DNA of 64,000 nt from CAZEWZ01 sp964516765 (GTDB taxonomy: Bacteria; Bacteroidota; Bacteroidia; Flavobacteriales; UBA7430), in NCBI GenBank assembly GCA_964516765.1, contig CAZEWZ010000006.1, positions 1-64,000 on the forward strand, in the 5' to 3' direction. A model generated the notes under the pieces. That model was not told where the DNA came from and did no database searches. It saw only the letters and a list, made by a program, of their open reading frames with translations. This document shows, one piece after another, positions 53,820-63,778 of this stretch; position 1 is the first letter of the stretch, and each line of letters starts with the position of its first letter. The position numbers and the translations under genes are program-made.

Positions 53820-56800
53820 AAAATATATTTTGTTTAATCATGCTTATGTTTTTAATTCCGTTTGACTTAATATGCCAAGAAAAACCTGCTAGATACAACC
53901 CCATTCAAAAACCAAACACATACAGAAATATAGACAACCCTAATTATTGGGCTAATAAAAAGCCATATTCTGACTATTGGCAGCAAGATGTTTATTATCA
54001 AATTCAAGCCAATATTAACGAACAAAAAGATTTGATTGAAGGAACAGAAATATTGACATATTGGAATAATTCTCCCGATGATTTAAATGTAGTTTACTTT
54101 CATTTGTATCAAAATGCCTTTCAACCAGAATCTCATCTTCATGAACTAAATAGTCAGAATAAAATTGAACTGACATATGGACCATATGAAGAAGAAAAAA
54201 AAGGAACAATTATCAATGAAATTAAAGCAAACGGAAGAAATATTTTACTTGAACAAGACAACACCGTTCTAAAAATTTACATGAATAAACCAATTAGGTC
54301 GGGTGAGTCAATTGTATTCAATATAAAATTTAGTACTTATTTTGGCTTAGGTACTATGGAACGTCGAATGAAAAAATTTAAATCAAATGGGCAAATGCAT
54401 TATGATGGTGTACACTGGTATCCAAGAATATCAGTTTATGATGCCAAATTTGGATGGACGACAGATCAACATCTAGGAAATGAGTTTTATGGAGATTTTG
54501 GAACTTTTGATGTAGAACTTACTTTAGCCTCCAATTATATCACAGAAGCAACTGGATTTTTATTAAATAGAGAAGAAGTACTTCCTAAAAGCCTGAGAAA
54601 AAAGTTAGACATAAAAAACTTCAAAGATAAGCCTTGGAACGAACTTGCGTCTGTAATTACTCCGTACAATTTTAAAGAAAGAAAAACCTGGAAATTTCAT
54701 GCAGAAAACGTCCACGACTTTGCATTCACAGCAGACCCAAACTACAGAATAGGAGAAGCTTCTTGGAATGGAATTACTTGTTATGCCATGGCACAAGAAC
54801 AACATGCTTCAAAGTGGCAAAATGCTGCTGAATATGCCGCAAAAATAATACAAATTTTTTCGGAAGACATTGGTATGTATACTTATCATAAAATGATTGT
54901 TGCCGATGCTCAAGATGGAATGGAATATCCAATGTTAACACTTGATGGAGGTGGTGATCCAGAATACAGAGAATTATTGGTTCACGAAATTGGCCATAAT
55001 TGGTTTTATGGCCAAATTGGAAATAATGAAACATACCGCGCATCTTTAGATGAAGGATTCACTCAATTTCTTACTGTTTGGGGTCTAGAAAAAATTGATG
55101 GGGAAAATATGGTTAATCAAAAACCAAAAAATAAGTATGTAGCCAAATACTCTAAACCGAGAAACACAATAGATGAAAATATTTACTATTTGTATATAAA
55201 AGATGCCACTAAAAACAACACACCTAGACTAAATACTCACTCAGATTATTTTCCAGGAAATAACGACCCTAGAGGTGGATACGGCCATGTTTATCACAAA
55301 ACTGCAGCGATGCTATACAACCTTCAATATACCCTCGGGGATGAACTATTTTTAAATGCCATTAAGAACTATTTTGACACATGGAAAATTGCTCATCCTT
55401 ACTTTGAAGATTTTAAAAAAAGTATAATTCAATATACCAAGGTAGATTTAAATTGGTTTTTCGACCAATGGCTAGAAAGCACAAAGGATATTGATTATGC
55501 TGTAAAGTCTTCAAAAAAAATAAAAGATAATCCAAAATCATATGAAATTACATTTAAACGAAAGGGGGAAATGCAAATGCCTATTGACTTTCGTGTTCTA
55601 GACAAAGCAGGAAACACAAAAGATTATCATATTCCAAATACTTGGTTTGTAAAAAAAACCAATGCGACAGTTTTGAAAAAATGGTATGGATTTGCAGAAA
55701 TTTACCCAAAATATAGTGTTATAATTCAATCAATGCATGGAATTAAAGATGTAATTATTGACCCTTCAAATCGACTAGCTGATTCTTATATGATTGACAA
55801 TAGCTTACACAAGAATATATCGATTGAACTGGAAGATTTTTTATGGTCTCTTCCCAGTTGGAGGAAATACGAACTGACAGTTCGACCAAGATTTGCATAC
55901 AATGGCTTCGATGGTATAAAAACTGGTATACGGTTAATAGGAGATTATATGGATTATCACCATAAATTCGATGGAACTTTTTGGATTAATACAGGTTTCA
56001 ATCAAATTGAAGAGCATCTTCCACATGAAAATATTCCTTATTATATTGAATCCAACACCTTGTTTCAAGAGTCAAAAAATATTAATGGATACGATCGTAT
56101 ATCCTATCAGTTATCCTATGAAACTGGGCTGAATAAAATAAATAGAGGCCTTTACTTCCATTCCAGCAGCCGTAAATTAGACGGTCTAAACCTTCATTCC
56201 ATAGGATTTAAACAAATTGCAAGTTCAGGAGCCGATCTAATATATTTAGAATTTAAGGCACTTAACCGACCCAAGAACGAGCACTTTGCATATTTATTAA
56301 ATCCACAAGAAACCTTCTGGCGTCAGGACAATTGGAATAATACGATAAATGTCGGAATTCAACATCAATACAAATATTTTAAAGGAGATGGACTTATCGA
56401 TTTATCTATTAGATCTTCTTCCCTAGGGAGCGACTATGAATATTCACAACTAAGCTTAAAAGCACTAAACAACTTTAATATTGCAAAATTTAAACTCAAA
56501 ACAAGAATCTTTTCTCAGCACGCCACAGGAACAAATATAGCTCCAGAAAGCAAACTATATGCAGCCGGAGCAAATCCAGAACAAATGATGGAAAATATGT
56601 TCACAAGATCTACTGGTCTAATTTCCAGAGATTGGTTGAGTTACAGTTCTGAACTAAACCACTTTCATATGGGAGGAGGATTAAATTTGAGAGCTTACAG
56701 TGGATATATTATGCCTGAAGGAGAAAATATTCAACAGATACTTAGCTTTAATGGAACAAGTGGTGCATCTTTTTCTACTGAGCTGGAATTTAATGATTAC

Positions 56801-57064
56801 TTTTCTTTTTTTAGAAATATTAATATGAAAACTTATGGATTTTTAGACATGGGATGGATCAATACAAATGTAATTGACCAGAAATTGAATTTAGGATCTT
56901 TTCGTATGGATGGAGGCATTGGATTTTCTGTTGGAATTTTAGAAGTTAATGAAAAAACTATCCAAATTCGTATTGACCTTCCTTGGTATATGAATAGGCC
57001 TCCCGCGGGCGAAAACTATTTTAGCTTCAATCGATATATTATAGGCCTTAACAGAAGTTTTTAA
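53816..57064 (+). CDS. M1 family metallopeptidase with apparent C-terminal Omp85-like beta barrel
   Basis: 1082 residues. Signal peptide ends near CQE. The M1 domain has the exopeptidase-like DGMEYPML (367-374), zinc site HEIGH (390-394) and Glu E413 in LDEGF, with YGHVYHK further on. From about 690 the protein becomes a run of amphipathic beta strands: GGGLNLRAYSGY (953-964, like the Omp85 RGF/RGY loop), YGFLDMGWI (1007-1015, like FFDAGNVW), and a last strand ending in Phe 1082. This looks like an outer membrane barrel fused to the peptidase. M1 is certain; the barrel is my reading. Coupled to the YihY gene by ATGA. Confidence 0.8.
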   Translation: MKNIFCLIMLMFLIPFDLICQEKPARYNPIQKPNTYRNIDNPNYWANKKPYSDYWQQDVYYQIQANINEQKDLIEGTEILTYWNNSPDDLNVVYFHLYQNAFQPESHLHELNSQNKIELTYGPYEEEKKGTIINEIKANGRNILLEQDNTVLKIYMNKPIRSGESIVFNIKFSTYFGLGTMERRMKKFKSNGQMHYDGVHWYPRISVYDAKFGWTTDQHLGNEFYGDFGTFDVELTLASNYITEATGFLLNREEVLPKSLRKKLDIKNFKDKPWNELASVITPYNFKERKTWKFHAENVHDFAFTADPNYRIGEASWNGITCYAMAQEQHASKWQNAAEYAAKIIQIFSEDIGMYTYHKMIVADAQDGMEYPMLTLDGGGDPEYRELLVHEIGHNWFYGQIGNNETYRASLDEGFTQFLTVWGLEKIDGENMVNQKPKNKYVAKYSKPRNTIDENIYYLYIKDATKNNTPRLNTHSDYFPGNNDPRGGYGHVYHKTAAMLYNLQYTLGDELFLNAIKNYFDTWKIAHPYFEDFKKSIIQYTKVDLNWFFDQWLESTKDIDYAVKSSKKIKDNPKSYEITFKRKGEMQMPIDFRVLDKAGNTKDYHIPNTWFVKKTNATVLKKWYGFAEIYPKYSVIIQSMHGIKDVIIDPSNRLADSYMIDNSLHKNISIELEDFLWSLPSWRKYELTVRPRFAYNGFDGIKTGIRLIGDYMDYHHKFDGTFWINTGFNQIEEHLPHENIPYYIESNTLFQESKNINGYDRISYQLSYETGLNKINRGLYFHSSSRKLDGLNLHSIGFKQIASSGADLIYLEFKALNRPKNEHFAYLLNPQETFWRQDNWNNTINVGIQHQYKYFKGDGLIDLSIRSSSLGSDYEYSQLSLKALNNFNIAKFKLKTRIFSQHATGTNIAPESKLYAAGANPEQMMENMFTRSTGLISRDWLSYSSELNHFHMGGGLNLRAYSGYIMPEGENIQQILSFNGTSGASFSTELEFNDYFSFFRNINMKTYGFLDMGWINTNVIDQKLNLGSFRMDGGIGFSVGILEVNEKTIQIRIDLPWYMNRPPAGENYFSFNRYIIGLNRSF

Positions 57065-57079
57065 TTTAAATAAAAAATT

Positions 57080-57523
57080 ATGAGAAAAAACACTTTATTC
57101 GTAATACTAATGGGATTTTTATCAGCGTCTTTACATGCTCAAGAACCCACAGACATCATAGGCTACTGGCTTAATGAAAAGGCAGATGCTAAAATTGAAA
57201 TCTACCAAAAAGAAAACATATTTGAAGGAAAAATTGTTTGGATGATTCATCCAAAAGACGAAAATGGAAACTGGAAGCTAGATTCAAAAAATCCAAACGA
57301 AAACTTGAGAAATAGAAAAAAAATAGGTCTAAAAATTTTACATAATTTAAAGTGGGATGCAGATCAAAAGGAGTGGAATAGCGGAAAAATATATAATAGT
57401 AGAGAGGGAGATACTTACAGTCTTTTTGCGAAAATACAAGAATCTAACACTCTTAACCTAAGAGGATTCATCGGCTTTTCACTATTTGGAAAAACAACGG
57501 TATGGAAGCGTTGCAAACTTTAG
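57080..57523 (+). CDS. DUF2147 domain exported protein
   Basis: 147 residues with a signal peptide (MRKNTLFVILMGFLSASLHAQ). IIGYWLNEKADAKIEIYQ and then LRGFIGFSLFGKTTVWKR match DUF2147, a small beta-barrel family of the cell envelope with unknown role. It begins 15 bases after the M1 peptidase stop codon, probably on the same message. It converges with the cysteine desulfurase gene; a weak hairpin, TAGTTAAT/ATTAACTA (57521-57553), spans both stops. Confidence 0.85.
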   Translation: MRKNTLFVILMGFLSASLHAQEPTDIIGYWLNEKADAKIEIYQKENIFEGKIVWMIHPKDENGNWKLDSKNPNENLRNRKKIGLKILHNLKWDADQKEWNSGKIYNSREGDTYSLFAKIQESNTLNLRGFIGFSLFGKTTVWKRCKL

Positions 57524-57546
57524 TTAATCTTGACTTGATAGATAAA

Positions 57547-58680
57547 TTAACTATATAGTTTAACCAAACTATCTACAGTAAGATTAATCTCATCAATTGT
57601 GTTCATCTTGGAAAATGAAAAGCGTATAGTTGGTCGCTCTGTTGAAGCCTCGATACCTGCCAAAACATGAGATCCTGTATTAGCTCCGGAGGTACATGCA
57701 GAACCTCCAGAACAAGCAATACCCATAATATCCATATTAAACAAAAGCATAGAAGCAATTTTTGAAGGAGGTAATGATACACTCAAAACAGTATATAAAC
57801 TGGCTAATAAATTATCACTATCTCCGTTGTAGTAAACATCAAGTATAGATTTATTTAATAGTTGAATCATATGCCTTTTAAGATTAAGGATATGTTTTCG
57901 ATGCTCTGAGAGTTTACTTAGACTTACATCCATCGCTTTAGATAAACCCACAATTCCGTATACGTTCTCAGTACCACCTCTCATATTTCTTTCTTGAGAT
58001 CCGCCATGAATTAGAGGATTTATATTTATACTCTTATTGACATATAAAAAACCAATCCCTTTAGGACCATGGAATTTGTGGGCTGAACAAGCCATGAAAT
58101 GTATCTGATCCATCTGAGACATATCAAAATTATAATGAGCCATAGTTTGAACGGTATCAGAATGAAAAAATGCACTATGCTTTTTACAAATCATAGAAAC
58201 TTTTTCAATCGGCAACAAATTCCCAATCTCGTTGTTTGCATGCATCAGACTAACTAATGAGTTGGGAAAACTAGACAGCAACTCGTCTAAATGTACCAAA
58301 TCAACATGTCCTTTCTTATCTAATTTCACAAAGGAAACATCTACTTTCCCTCTTTTGATCAATTTGTTAACGGTATGACCAACTGCGTGATGCTCAATTT
58401 TAGAAGTGACAATATGTTTTACTCCTAAATCTCTCACAGCGCATCGAATTGCCATATTATCAGCTTCGGTTCCACCGGAGGTGAAAAATAACTCCCCCGG
58501 GGAACAATTTAAATGTTTGGCTACATTTTTCCTTGCTCGCTCAATATGAGACTTGATTTTCCGACCATGAGAGTGCAAAGATGATGGATTCCCAAACCCT
58601 TCTCTGAGTATAGGAAGCATAGCTTCATATACCTCGGGGTCTATTGGAGTAGTAGCGGCATTGTCTAAATAAATATTCAT
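57547..58680 (-). CDS. Cysteine desulfurase (NifS/IscS family)
   Basis: 377 residues. PLP Lys K202 in SAHKFHGPKGIGFLYV, the sulfur-carrying Cys C329 in SGGSACTSG, YLDNAATTPIDPEV at the start. The short active-site loop fits the IscS/NifS type rather than SufS. It removes sulfur from cysteine for Fe-S clusters or tRNA thiolation. No isc or suf genes are adjacent, so tRNA thiolation is possible. Confidence 0.9.
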   Translation of the reverse strand: MNIYLDNAATTPIDPEVYEAMLPILREGFGNPSSLHSHGRKIKSHIERARKNVAKHLNCSPGELFFTSGGTEADNMAIRCAVRDLGVKHIVTSKIEHHAVGHTVNKLIKRGKVDVSFVKLDKKGHVDLVHLDELLSSFPNSLVSLMHANNEIGNLLPIEKVSMICKKHSAFFHSDTVQTMAHYNFDMSQMDQIHFMACSAHKFHGPKGIGFLYVNKSININPLIHGGSQERNMRGGTENVYGIVGLSKAMDVSLSKLSEHRKHILNLKRHMIQLLNKSILDVYYNGDSDNLLASLYTVLSVSLPPSKIASMLLFNMDIMGIACSGGSACTSGANTGSHVLAGIEASTERPTIRFSFSKMNTIDEINLTVDSLVKLYS

Positions 58681-58720
58681 AGATCTAATTATTCAAAATT
58701 ACACTCAGTCAATGAAAAGA

Positions 58721-60103
58721 CTATGAGAGTACAAGAGATTTTATTTCTTGCATAAACTTTTCTGCAAGTTGATCAGCTTTCTCTTGACTTGTACTTTCTG
58801 TATAAACTCGAATAATTGGTTCGGTATTCGATTTTCGTAAATGCACCCATTCTTGAGAGAAATTAATTTTGACACCATCACTAAGGTCAAGCTGCTCATC
58901 TATATGAATGCTTGATAATTTAGCTAAAATATAATCAACATCTGTTCCTGGATTGATCTGAATTTTTTGTTTGGTCATGAAGTAATTCTTGTAGATTTTT
59001 CTGAGATCGGAACAGATCATTTTTGATTCAGCTAGATGGGTGAGAAAAAGTGCAACTCCAACCAAAGAGTCCCTACCATAATGTAGCTCTGGATAAATAA
59101 TTCCTCCGTTCCCTTCACCTCCAATAGGAGAATTAACTTCTTTCATCTTTTCTACTACATTAACCTCCCCAACGGCAGAGGCATGGTAATTTACACCATG
59201 CTTATCACTAACATCTTTCAAAGCACGAGTAGAAGACAGGTTAGATACAGTATCTCCTTTTTTGGTTTTCAAAACATGATCAGCGACAGCAACCAAAGTG
59301 TACTCTTCGCCAAATAATGACCCGTCTTCGCAAACGATGGCTAATCGATCTACATCGGGATCGACCACAAAACCAAGATCTGATGCAGAAGAAACTACCA
59401 ATTCACATAAATCATTTAAATGCTCTGGAAGAGGTTCTGGATTGTGCGGAAAATGTCCATTTGGAGTACAATGAAGTTCAACTACATCTACGCCCATTTT
59501 TCTTAACAACGCGGGTAAATAGATGCCTCCTGAAGAATTTACTGCATCAACAACCACTTTAAAACTTGCAGACTTAACTAAGTCAATATTAACATTGCTC
59601 AGAGATAAAACCATTTCCAGATGCTTTTCCATATAATTTTTGGAGACCATGGAGCCCAACTCATCTACTTGTGAAAAAATAAAATCTTCTTTTTCGGCAA
59701 TAGATAAGATTTCCTCTCCATCCAATGCGGAAATAAACTCTCCTTTCTCATTTAATAACTTTAAAGCATTCCACTCCTTGGGGTTATGGCTAGCTGTCAA
59801 AATAATTCCACCAGACGCATTTTCTAGTGGAACTGCGATTTCCACAGTTGGAGTTGTGGTTAAAGCCAAATCTATTATGTCAATACCTAAAGATTGTAAA
59901 CATGATTGCACCAGGGACTGAATTATAGGCCCAGAGATTCGAGCATCACGACCGACCACTACTTTTAAATTGCTCGAGTTTCTCTTTTTCAACCATGACC
60001 CGTAAGCAGAAGCAAATTTAACAGTATCAATAGGAGTTAAATTATCACCAACTACCCCTCCAATAGTCCCCCTAATACCTGATATAGATTTTATTAAACT
60101 CAT
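58721..60103 (-). CDS. glmM: Phosphoglucosamine mutase
   Basis: 460 residues. SGIRGTIGG, the phospho-Ser S105 in TASHNPKEWN, the metal loop DPDVDRLAI and the sugar-binding GGEGNGG are the phosphohexomutase motifs; the C-terminal RKSNTEPIIRVYTES binds phosphate. It is close to GlmM of Bacteroidota, which feeds peptidoglycan synthesis, although phosphomannomutase activity is also possible. Divergent from the TPR operon over 225 bases. Confidence 0.87.
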   Translation of the reverse strand: MSLIKSISGIRGTIGGVVGDNLTPIDTVKFASAYGSWLKKRNSSNLKVVVGRDARISGPIIQSLVQSCLQSLGIDIIDLALTTTPTVEIAVPLENASGGIILTASHNPKEWNALKLLNEKGEFISALDGEEILSIAEKEDFIFSQVDELGSMVSKNYMEKHLEMVLSLSNVNIDLVKSASFKVVVDAVNSSGGIYLPALLRKMGVDVVELHCTPNGHFPHNPEPLPEHLNDLCELVVSSASDLGFVVDPDVDRLAIVCEDGSLFGEEYTLVAVADHVLKTKKGDTVSNLSSTRALKDVSDKHGVNYHASAVGEVNVVEKMKEVNSPIGGEGNGGIIYPELHYGRDSLVGVALFLTHLAESKMICSDLRKIYKNYFMTKQKIQINPGTDVDYILAKLSSIHIDEQLDLSDGVKINFSQEWVHLRKSNTEPIIRVYTESTSQEKADQLAEKFMQEIKSLVLS

Positions 60104-60232
60104 TTCAATGTTATATTTTTGTAAATATAGTTTTTTGAACTAAAATTTACACAAATTAGACAATTCAAATAAGATTAATAATATTATCCGACCTATACTA
60201 TTACTAGAAAAATATAACTATGTGAACTTTAT

Positions 60233-60241
60233 TGTGGATAA
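60233..60241. other. Perfect DnaA-box sequence
   Basis: TGTGGATAA, the reverse complement of TTATCCACA, in the intergenic space between glmM and the TPR gene. Only one copy is seen, so it may be chance. Confidence 0.3.
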
Positions 60242-60278
60242 GTTAGCAGGGAAAAAAAATTGTAATGCAGAAAAAAAT

Positions 60279-60286
60279 TAACTTTG
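60279..60286 (+). promoter_or_regulatory. -7 box of the TPR-comA-rhodanese-DUF368-aroE operon
   Basis: TAACTTTG, exact TAnnTTTG, 43 bases before the ATG at 60329. A TTG (60260-60262) is 16 bases upstream, shorter than the usual 20. Confidence 0.45.
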
Positions 60287-60328
60287 TAAATTAATTAAAT
60301 CAAAATTATAAGAATTCTAACAGTGTAG

Positions 60329-61726
60329 ATGAATACTATTCCAGGAAAAAATCACAGCGATATCTTTATGCTAATTGAGCGATACGAAGATATGCTAAAA
60401 AAAGATTCGTCATCCTTCTTTGATGCTCATGAATTTGAGGATATCGCAGATTATTATATTGATAAAGGTTTACTAGGTGAAGCGATGGAATCTATGGATA
60501 TAGGCTTCAAACAATACCCTTTTTCCGCCAACTTTCTTATTAAAAAAGCACAAGTTTTAACAATACTTGAACGACTTCCTGAAGCAGTAAATGCATTGGA
60601 GTATGCCGAAACATTAGAACCTAGTAACCCTGATTTATATATCGCTAAGGGGAGTATTCTCTCCAAGAAGAGAAAGCACCAAAAGGCCCTAAAATACTTT
60701 CAAAAAGCACAAGAATTATCTGAAGAGCCATTAGATGTATACCCATTTATTGCTTTTGAATATCAATGTCTGGGGAATTTTCATAAGGCAATCAAACACC
60801 TTATTTTATTTCTTGAAATAGAACCTGAAGATGATATAGCTATTTTCAATATTGCCTATTGTTTTGAGCGACTAGAAAACTACAATGAAGCAATTGATTT
60901 TTTCTTAAAACTAACCAATAAAACTCCTTATTGTGAGATTGCATGGTACCAACTAGGCTTGTTTTATAATAAATCAAAGGACTACAAAAAAGCGATATGG
61001 GCCCTTGATTATGCTATTCTAATTGATAATAGTTTTACGGCAGGTTACCATGAGAAAGCGAGAAGTCTCACCCAACTAGGTGAAACAAAAAAAGCTTTAA
61101 AGACTTATCTTCAGACTATAGAAATTCAAGAACCTACTGGATATACCTACCTTAAAATTGCGCTATGCTATAAAGAATTGTCACTTTTCAAGCAAGCTAT
61201 TCGCTATCTCACCAAGGCCACACACGATGACCCTCAATTATCAGAAGCTTGGATGGAGATGGGCTTATGCTTAGATGAAATAAACAGTACTGAAGAGGGA
61301 TTATATTATATTGAAAAAGCTATAAGTTTAAATCCGGATGACCTAGAATACTTATATATTCAAACTAAAATTTACAAAAAAATTGGGTTGATTATCGAAA
61401 CAGATTTAGGATACAAAAAACTAATTGATCTAGGATGTAATTCTCCTACTATCTGGATAGAATATGCAGATCTAATCAAAGATATGAATGAAATAAAAGA
61501 TGCAATTTCAATTCTAAAACAAAGTTTGATACAAAACAAAAAGCATCCAGAACTTCTATTTAAGCTTGGTGCATTTTTGTTCATAGACAAACAATTCCCT
61601 CTTTCAAAAAAATATTTACAACAAGCATATTCAATTAAACAAAGTAGTCTTGCTGAACTTTATCTTCAAATGCCTATTTTAATTGATAACGAAGAATTCA
61701 AACAGATAATAAATTCTCTAAGATGA
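60329..61726 (+). CDS. TPR repeat protein
   Basis: 465 residues, almost wholly tandem 34-residue TPR helix pairs (for example LPEAVNALEYAETLEPSNPD, HQKALKYFQKAQELSEEP, YNEAIDFFLKLTNKTPYCE). No signal peptide or membrane segment, so it is a cytosolic scaffold. Conserved in Bacteroidota from memory; role unknown. The stop overlaps the comA-like start (ATGA). Confidence 0.85.
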   Translation: MNTIPGKNHSDIFMLIERYEDMLKKDSSSFFDAHEFEDIADYYIDKGLLGEAMESMDIGFKQYPFSANFLIKKAQVLTILERLPEAVNALEYAETLEPSNPDLYIAKGSILSKKRKHQKALKYFQKAQELSEEPLDVYPFIAFEYQCLGNFHKAIKHLILFLEIEPEDDIAIFNIAYCFERLENYNEAIDFFLKLTNKTPYCEIAWYQLGLFYNKSKDYKKAIWALDYAILIDNSFTAGYHEKARSLTQLGETKKALKTYLQTIEIQEPTGYTYLKIALCYKELSLFKQAIRYLTKATHDDPQLSEAWMEMGLCLDEINSTEEGLYYIEKAISLNPDDLEYLYIQTKIYKKIGLIIETDLGYKKLIDLGCNSPTIWIEYADLIKDMNEIKDAISILKQSLIQNKKHPELLFKLGAFLFIDKQFPLSKKYLQQAYSIKQSSLAELYLQMPILIDNEEFKQIINSLR

Positions 61727-62490
61727 ATTTCACTCTAAATCATATTCCAGAACGAACAAAATCACCTAGACAAAACGGCATCACCATGGTGATGGACAAA
61801 GGTCTTAGTCTCCGGCAATGTGAAGACATGATTTCAGTTTCGTCTAAATATATAGATATTGTTAAACTAGGCTTTGGTACTGCTTTTTTGACTGAAAATC
61901 TAAAGGAAAAAATTAAACTTTATCAAGACGCTAATTTTAAGGTTTACTTTGGAGGCACTCTTTTCGAATCATTCATTGCCCGAGACATGTTCATGGAATA
62001 TGAAGAACTTGTTCATAGATTCCAATTAGATACTGTGGAAGTTTCAGATGGATGTATTATTTTAGATCATGAAAAGAAATGTGAATACATAAACAGATTA
62101 TCCCAAAAGACTACTGTTCTTTCTGAAATAGGGTCCAAAAGTGCAGATATTCTGATACCCACCTCCAAGTGGATTGAGATGATGGACAAAGAACTAAAAG
62201 CGGGATCTTGGAAGGTAATCGCAGAAGCCAGAGAAGGAGGAAATGTTGGGATTTTCAAAGATTCTGGTGAAGTTCGCTCCGATTTGATTGAACAAATTAT
62301 AACAGAAATTCCTAATGAAAAAATTCTCTGGGAAGCTCCTCAAAAATCTCAACAGGTCTGGTTTATCAAATTACTGGGACACAATGTTAACTTAGGAAAT
62401 ATTGCCCCGAATGAAGTAATTCCACTAGAGTGTTTAAGACAGGGCTTAAGAGGGGACACATTTTTCGATTTTTTACCAAAAAATAGATGA
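61723..62490 (+). CDS. Phosphosulfolactate synthase family protein (ComA-like)
   Basis: 255 residues. The TIM-barrel motifs QNGITMVMDKGLSL, DIVKLGFGTAF, VYFGGTLFE, VSDGCI and IAEAREGGNVGIF match ComA, which adds sulfite to PEP to make phosphosulfolactate, the first step of coenzyme M synthesis in archaea and of sulfolactate in some bacteria. Bacteroidota have this family without coenzyme M, so the product here may be sulfolactate or a sulfonolipid precursor (inference). Four-base overlaps on both sides. Confidence 0.85.
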   Translation: MNFTLNHIPERTKSPRQNGITMVMDKGLSLRQCEDMISVSSKYIDIVKLGFGTAFLTENLKEKIKLYQDANFKVYFGGTLFESFIARDMFMEYEELVHRFQLDTVEVSDGCIILDHEKKCEYINRLSQKTTVLSEIGSKSADILIPTSKWIEMMDKELKAGSWKVIAEAREGGNVGIFKDSGEVRSDLIEQIITEIPNEKILWEAPQKSQQVWFIKLLGHNVNLGNIAPNEVIPLECLRQGLRGDTFFDFLPKNR

Positions 62491-62783
62491 AATTAATTAC
62501 GCCTGAGGAGCTTAAAAAAAAGCTGGAAAACAAAGAAAAATTACAATTAATTGATGTCAGAGAGCCCTACGAACACGAAGACGGTGCCATAGATAACCTA
62601 AATATACCTATGAATCTTCTAATGGATGAAAAAAATATCATATCAGAGGATATACCCGTCATCATTTATTGTCAGTCTGGAAAAAGAGCTGCTGCGATTA
62701 TTTACATGCTCGAAAGAGAGTTTAAAATGAAAAACTTATATTCTCTGAAAGGAGGATATTTAGCTTTTAACCAAGGCAACTAA
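62487..62783 (+). CDS. Single-domain rhodanese-like protein
   Basis: 98 residues. LIDVREPYEHEDGAI and the active loop YCQSGKRAAA with Cys62 are standard rhodanese features. It carries sulfur as a persulfide or acts as a sulfite/thiol handler. Its overlap (ATGA) with the ComA-like gene, which uses sulfite, suggests a sulfur link; this is inference. Next gene starts two bases after its stop. Confidence 0.87.
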   Translation: MKLITPEELKKKLENKEKLQLIDVREPYEHEDGAIDNLNIPMNLLMDEKNIISEDIPVIIYCQSGKRAAAIIYMLEREFKMKNLYSLKGGYLAFNQGN

Positions 62784-62785
62784 TC

Positions 62786-63778
62786 ATGTCTAAATACAAG
62801 AAGTACATTTATTTAGCGTTTAAGGGGTTTGCTATGGGCGCAGCAAATGTCATTCCAGGAGTCTCAGGAGGAACCATTGCTTTAGTGACCGGAATATATC
62901 AAGAACTAGTCGATTCACTTAAGTCCTTCGACAAAATTGCTTTTCAACTTTTGTTTAAAGCAAAATTCAGTGACTTTTCTAAAAAAGTCAATTTAGGTTT
63001 CTTAATTTCTCTAGGAACGGGGATCGTTTTCAGTATTTTTAGTATTGCTAGATTATTTGACTGGCTACTAAGAATTTATCCCATCTATATATGGGCTTTC
63101 TTCTTTGGACTAATATTGGCCTCTGTATTTTTTGTAGGTAAAACCGTGGATAAATGGACTTTGAAAGAGGTTTCTTTTCTACTTACTGGAGCTTTAGTAG
63201 CAATTAGCATCTCTTTCACTAACCCTGCGCCTGTATCAAATGAAAACTACTTTTTCATCTTTTTCTGTGGGGTTGTTGGAATTAGTGGAATGCTGCTCCC
63301 AGGACTTTCAGGTTCATACATTTTAATGCTGCTAGGCAATTATGAATTATTGATGGTCGACTCAATCAACAACTTATCTGAAATTATTAGATTACTATTC
63401 GCCTTAGATTTTTCATTCATTCAGAATACAGAAATGATGCAAAACTTGAGCTATTTTTTATTTTTTCTTGCGGGATCAATCCTAGGAATCCTCTGTTTTT
63501 CACAAATTATTTCATGGATTTTTATTCGTTATAAAAATACCACTATTTCCATACTAACGGGATTTGTATTCGGTTCTTTGGCAATTATTTGGCCTTGGAA
63601 AAATGAAATCACGAAGCCAAACTTTGTTAATAGATACGGCGAAGAAGTCATTATTGGCTACAACCGCTATTTTCCTCCTACTTTTGACTCTTCTCTTTGC
63701 ATTGCTTTACTTTGTATATTAATTGGGATTTTATGCATTTGGTCGATAGAAAAATTTAGTAAAGAAGAATCAAAATGA
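62786..63778 (+). CDS. DUF368 membrane protein, probable polyprenyl-phosphate transporter
   Basis: 330 residues, about eight to nine helices. GAANVIPGVSGGTIALVTG near the start and the repeated GISGMLLPGLSGSYILMLLG later are the paired motifs of DUF368. Members (PopT) were shown to translocate undecaprenyl phosphate back across the membrane for reuse in wall synthesis. The stop overlaps the aroE start (ATGA). Confidence 0.88.
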   Translation: MSKYKKYIYLAFKGFAMGAANVIPGVSGGTIALVTGIYQELVDSLKSFDKIAFQLLFKAKFSDFSKKVNLGFLISLGTGIVFSIFSIARLFDWLLRIYPIYIWAFFFGLILASVFFVGKTVDKWTLKEVSFLLTGALVAISISFTNPAPVSNENYFFIFFCGVVGISGMLLPGLSGSYILMLLGNYELLMVDSINNLSEIIRLLFALDFSFIQNTEMMQNLSYFLFFLAGSILGILCFSQIISWIFIRYKNTTISILTGFVFGSLAIIWPWKNEITKPNFVNRYGEEVIIGYNRYFPPTFDSSLCIALLCILIGILCIWSIEKFSKEESK

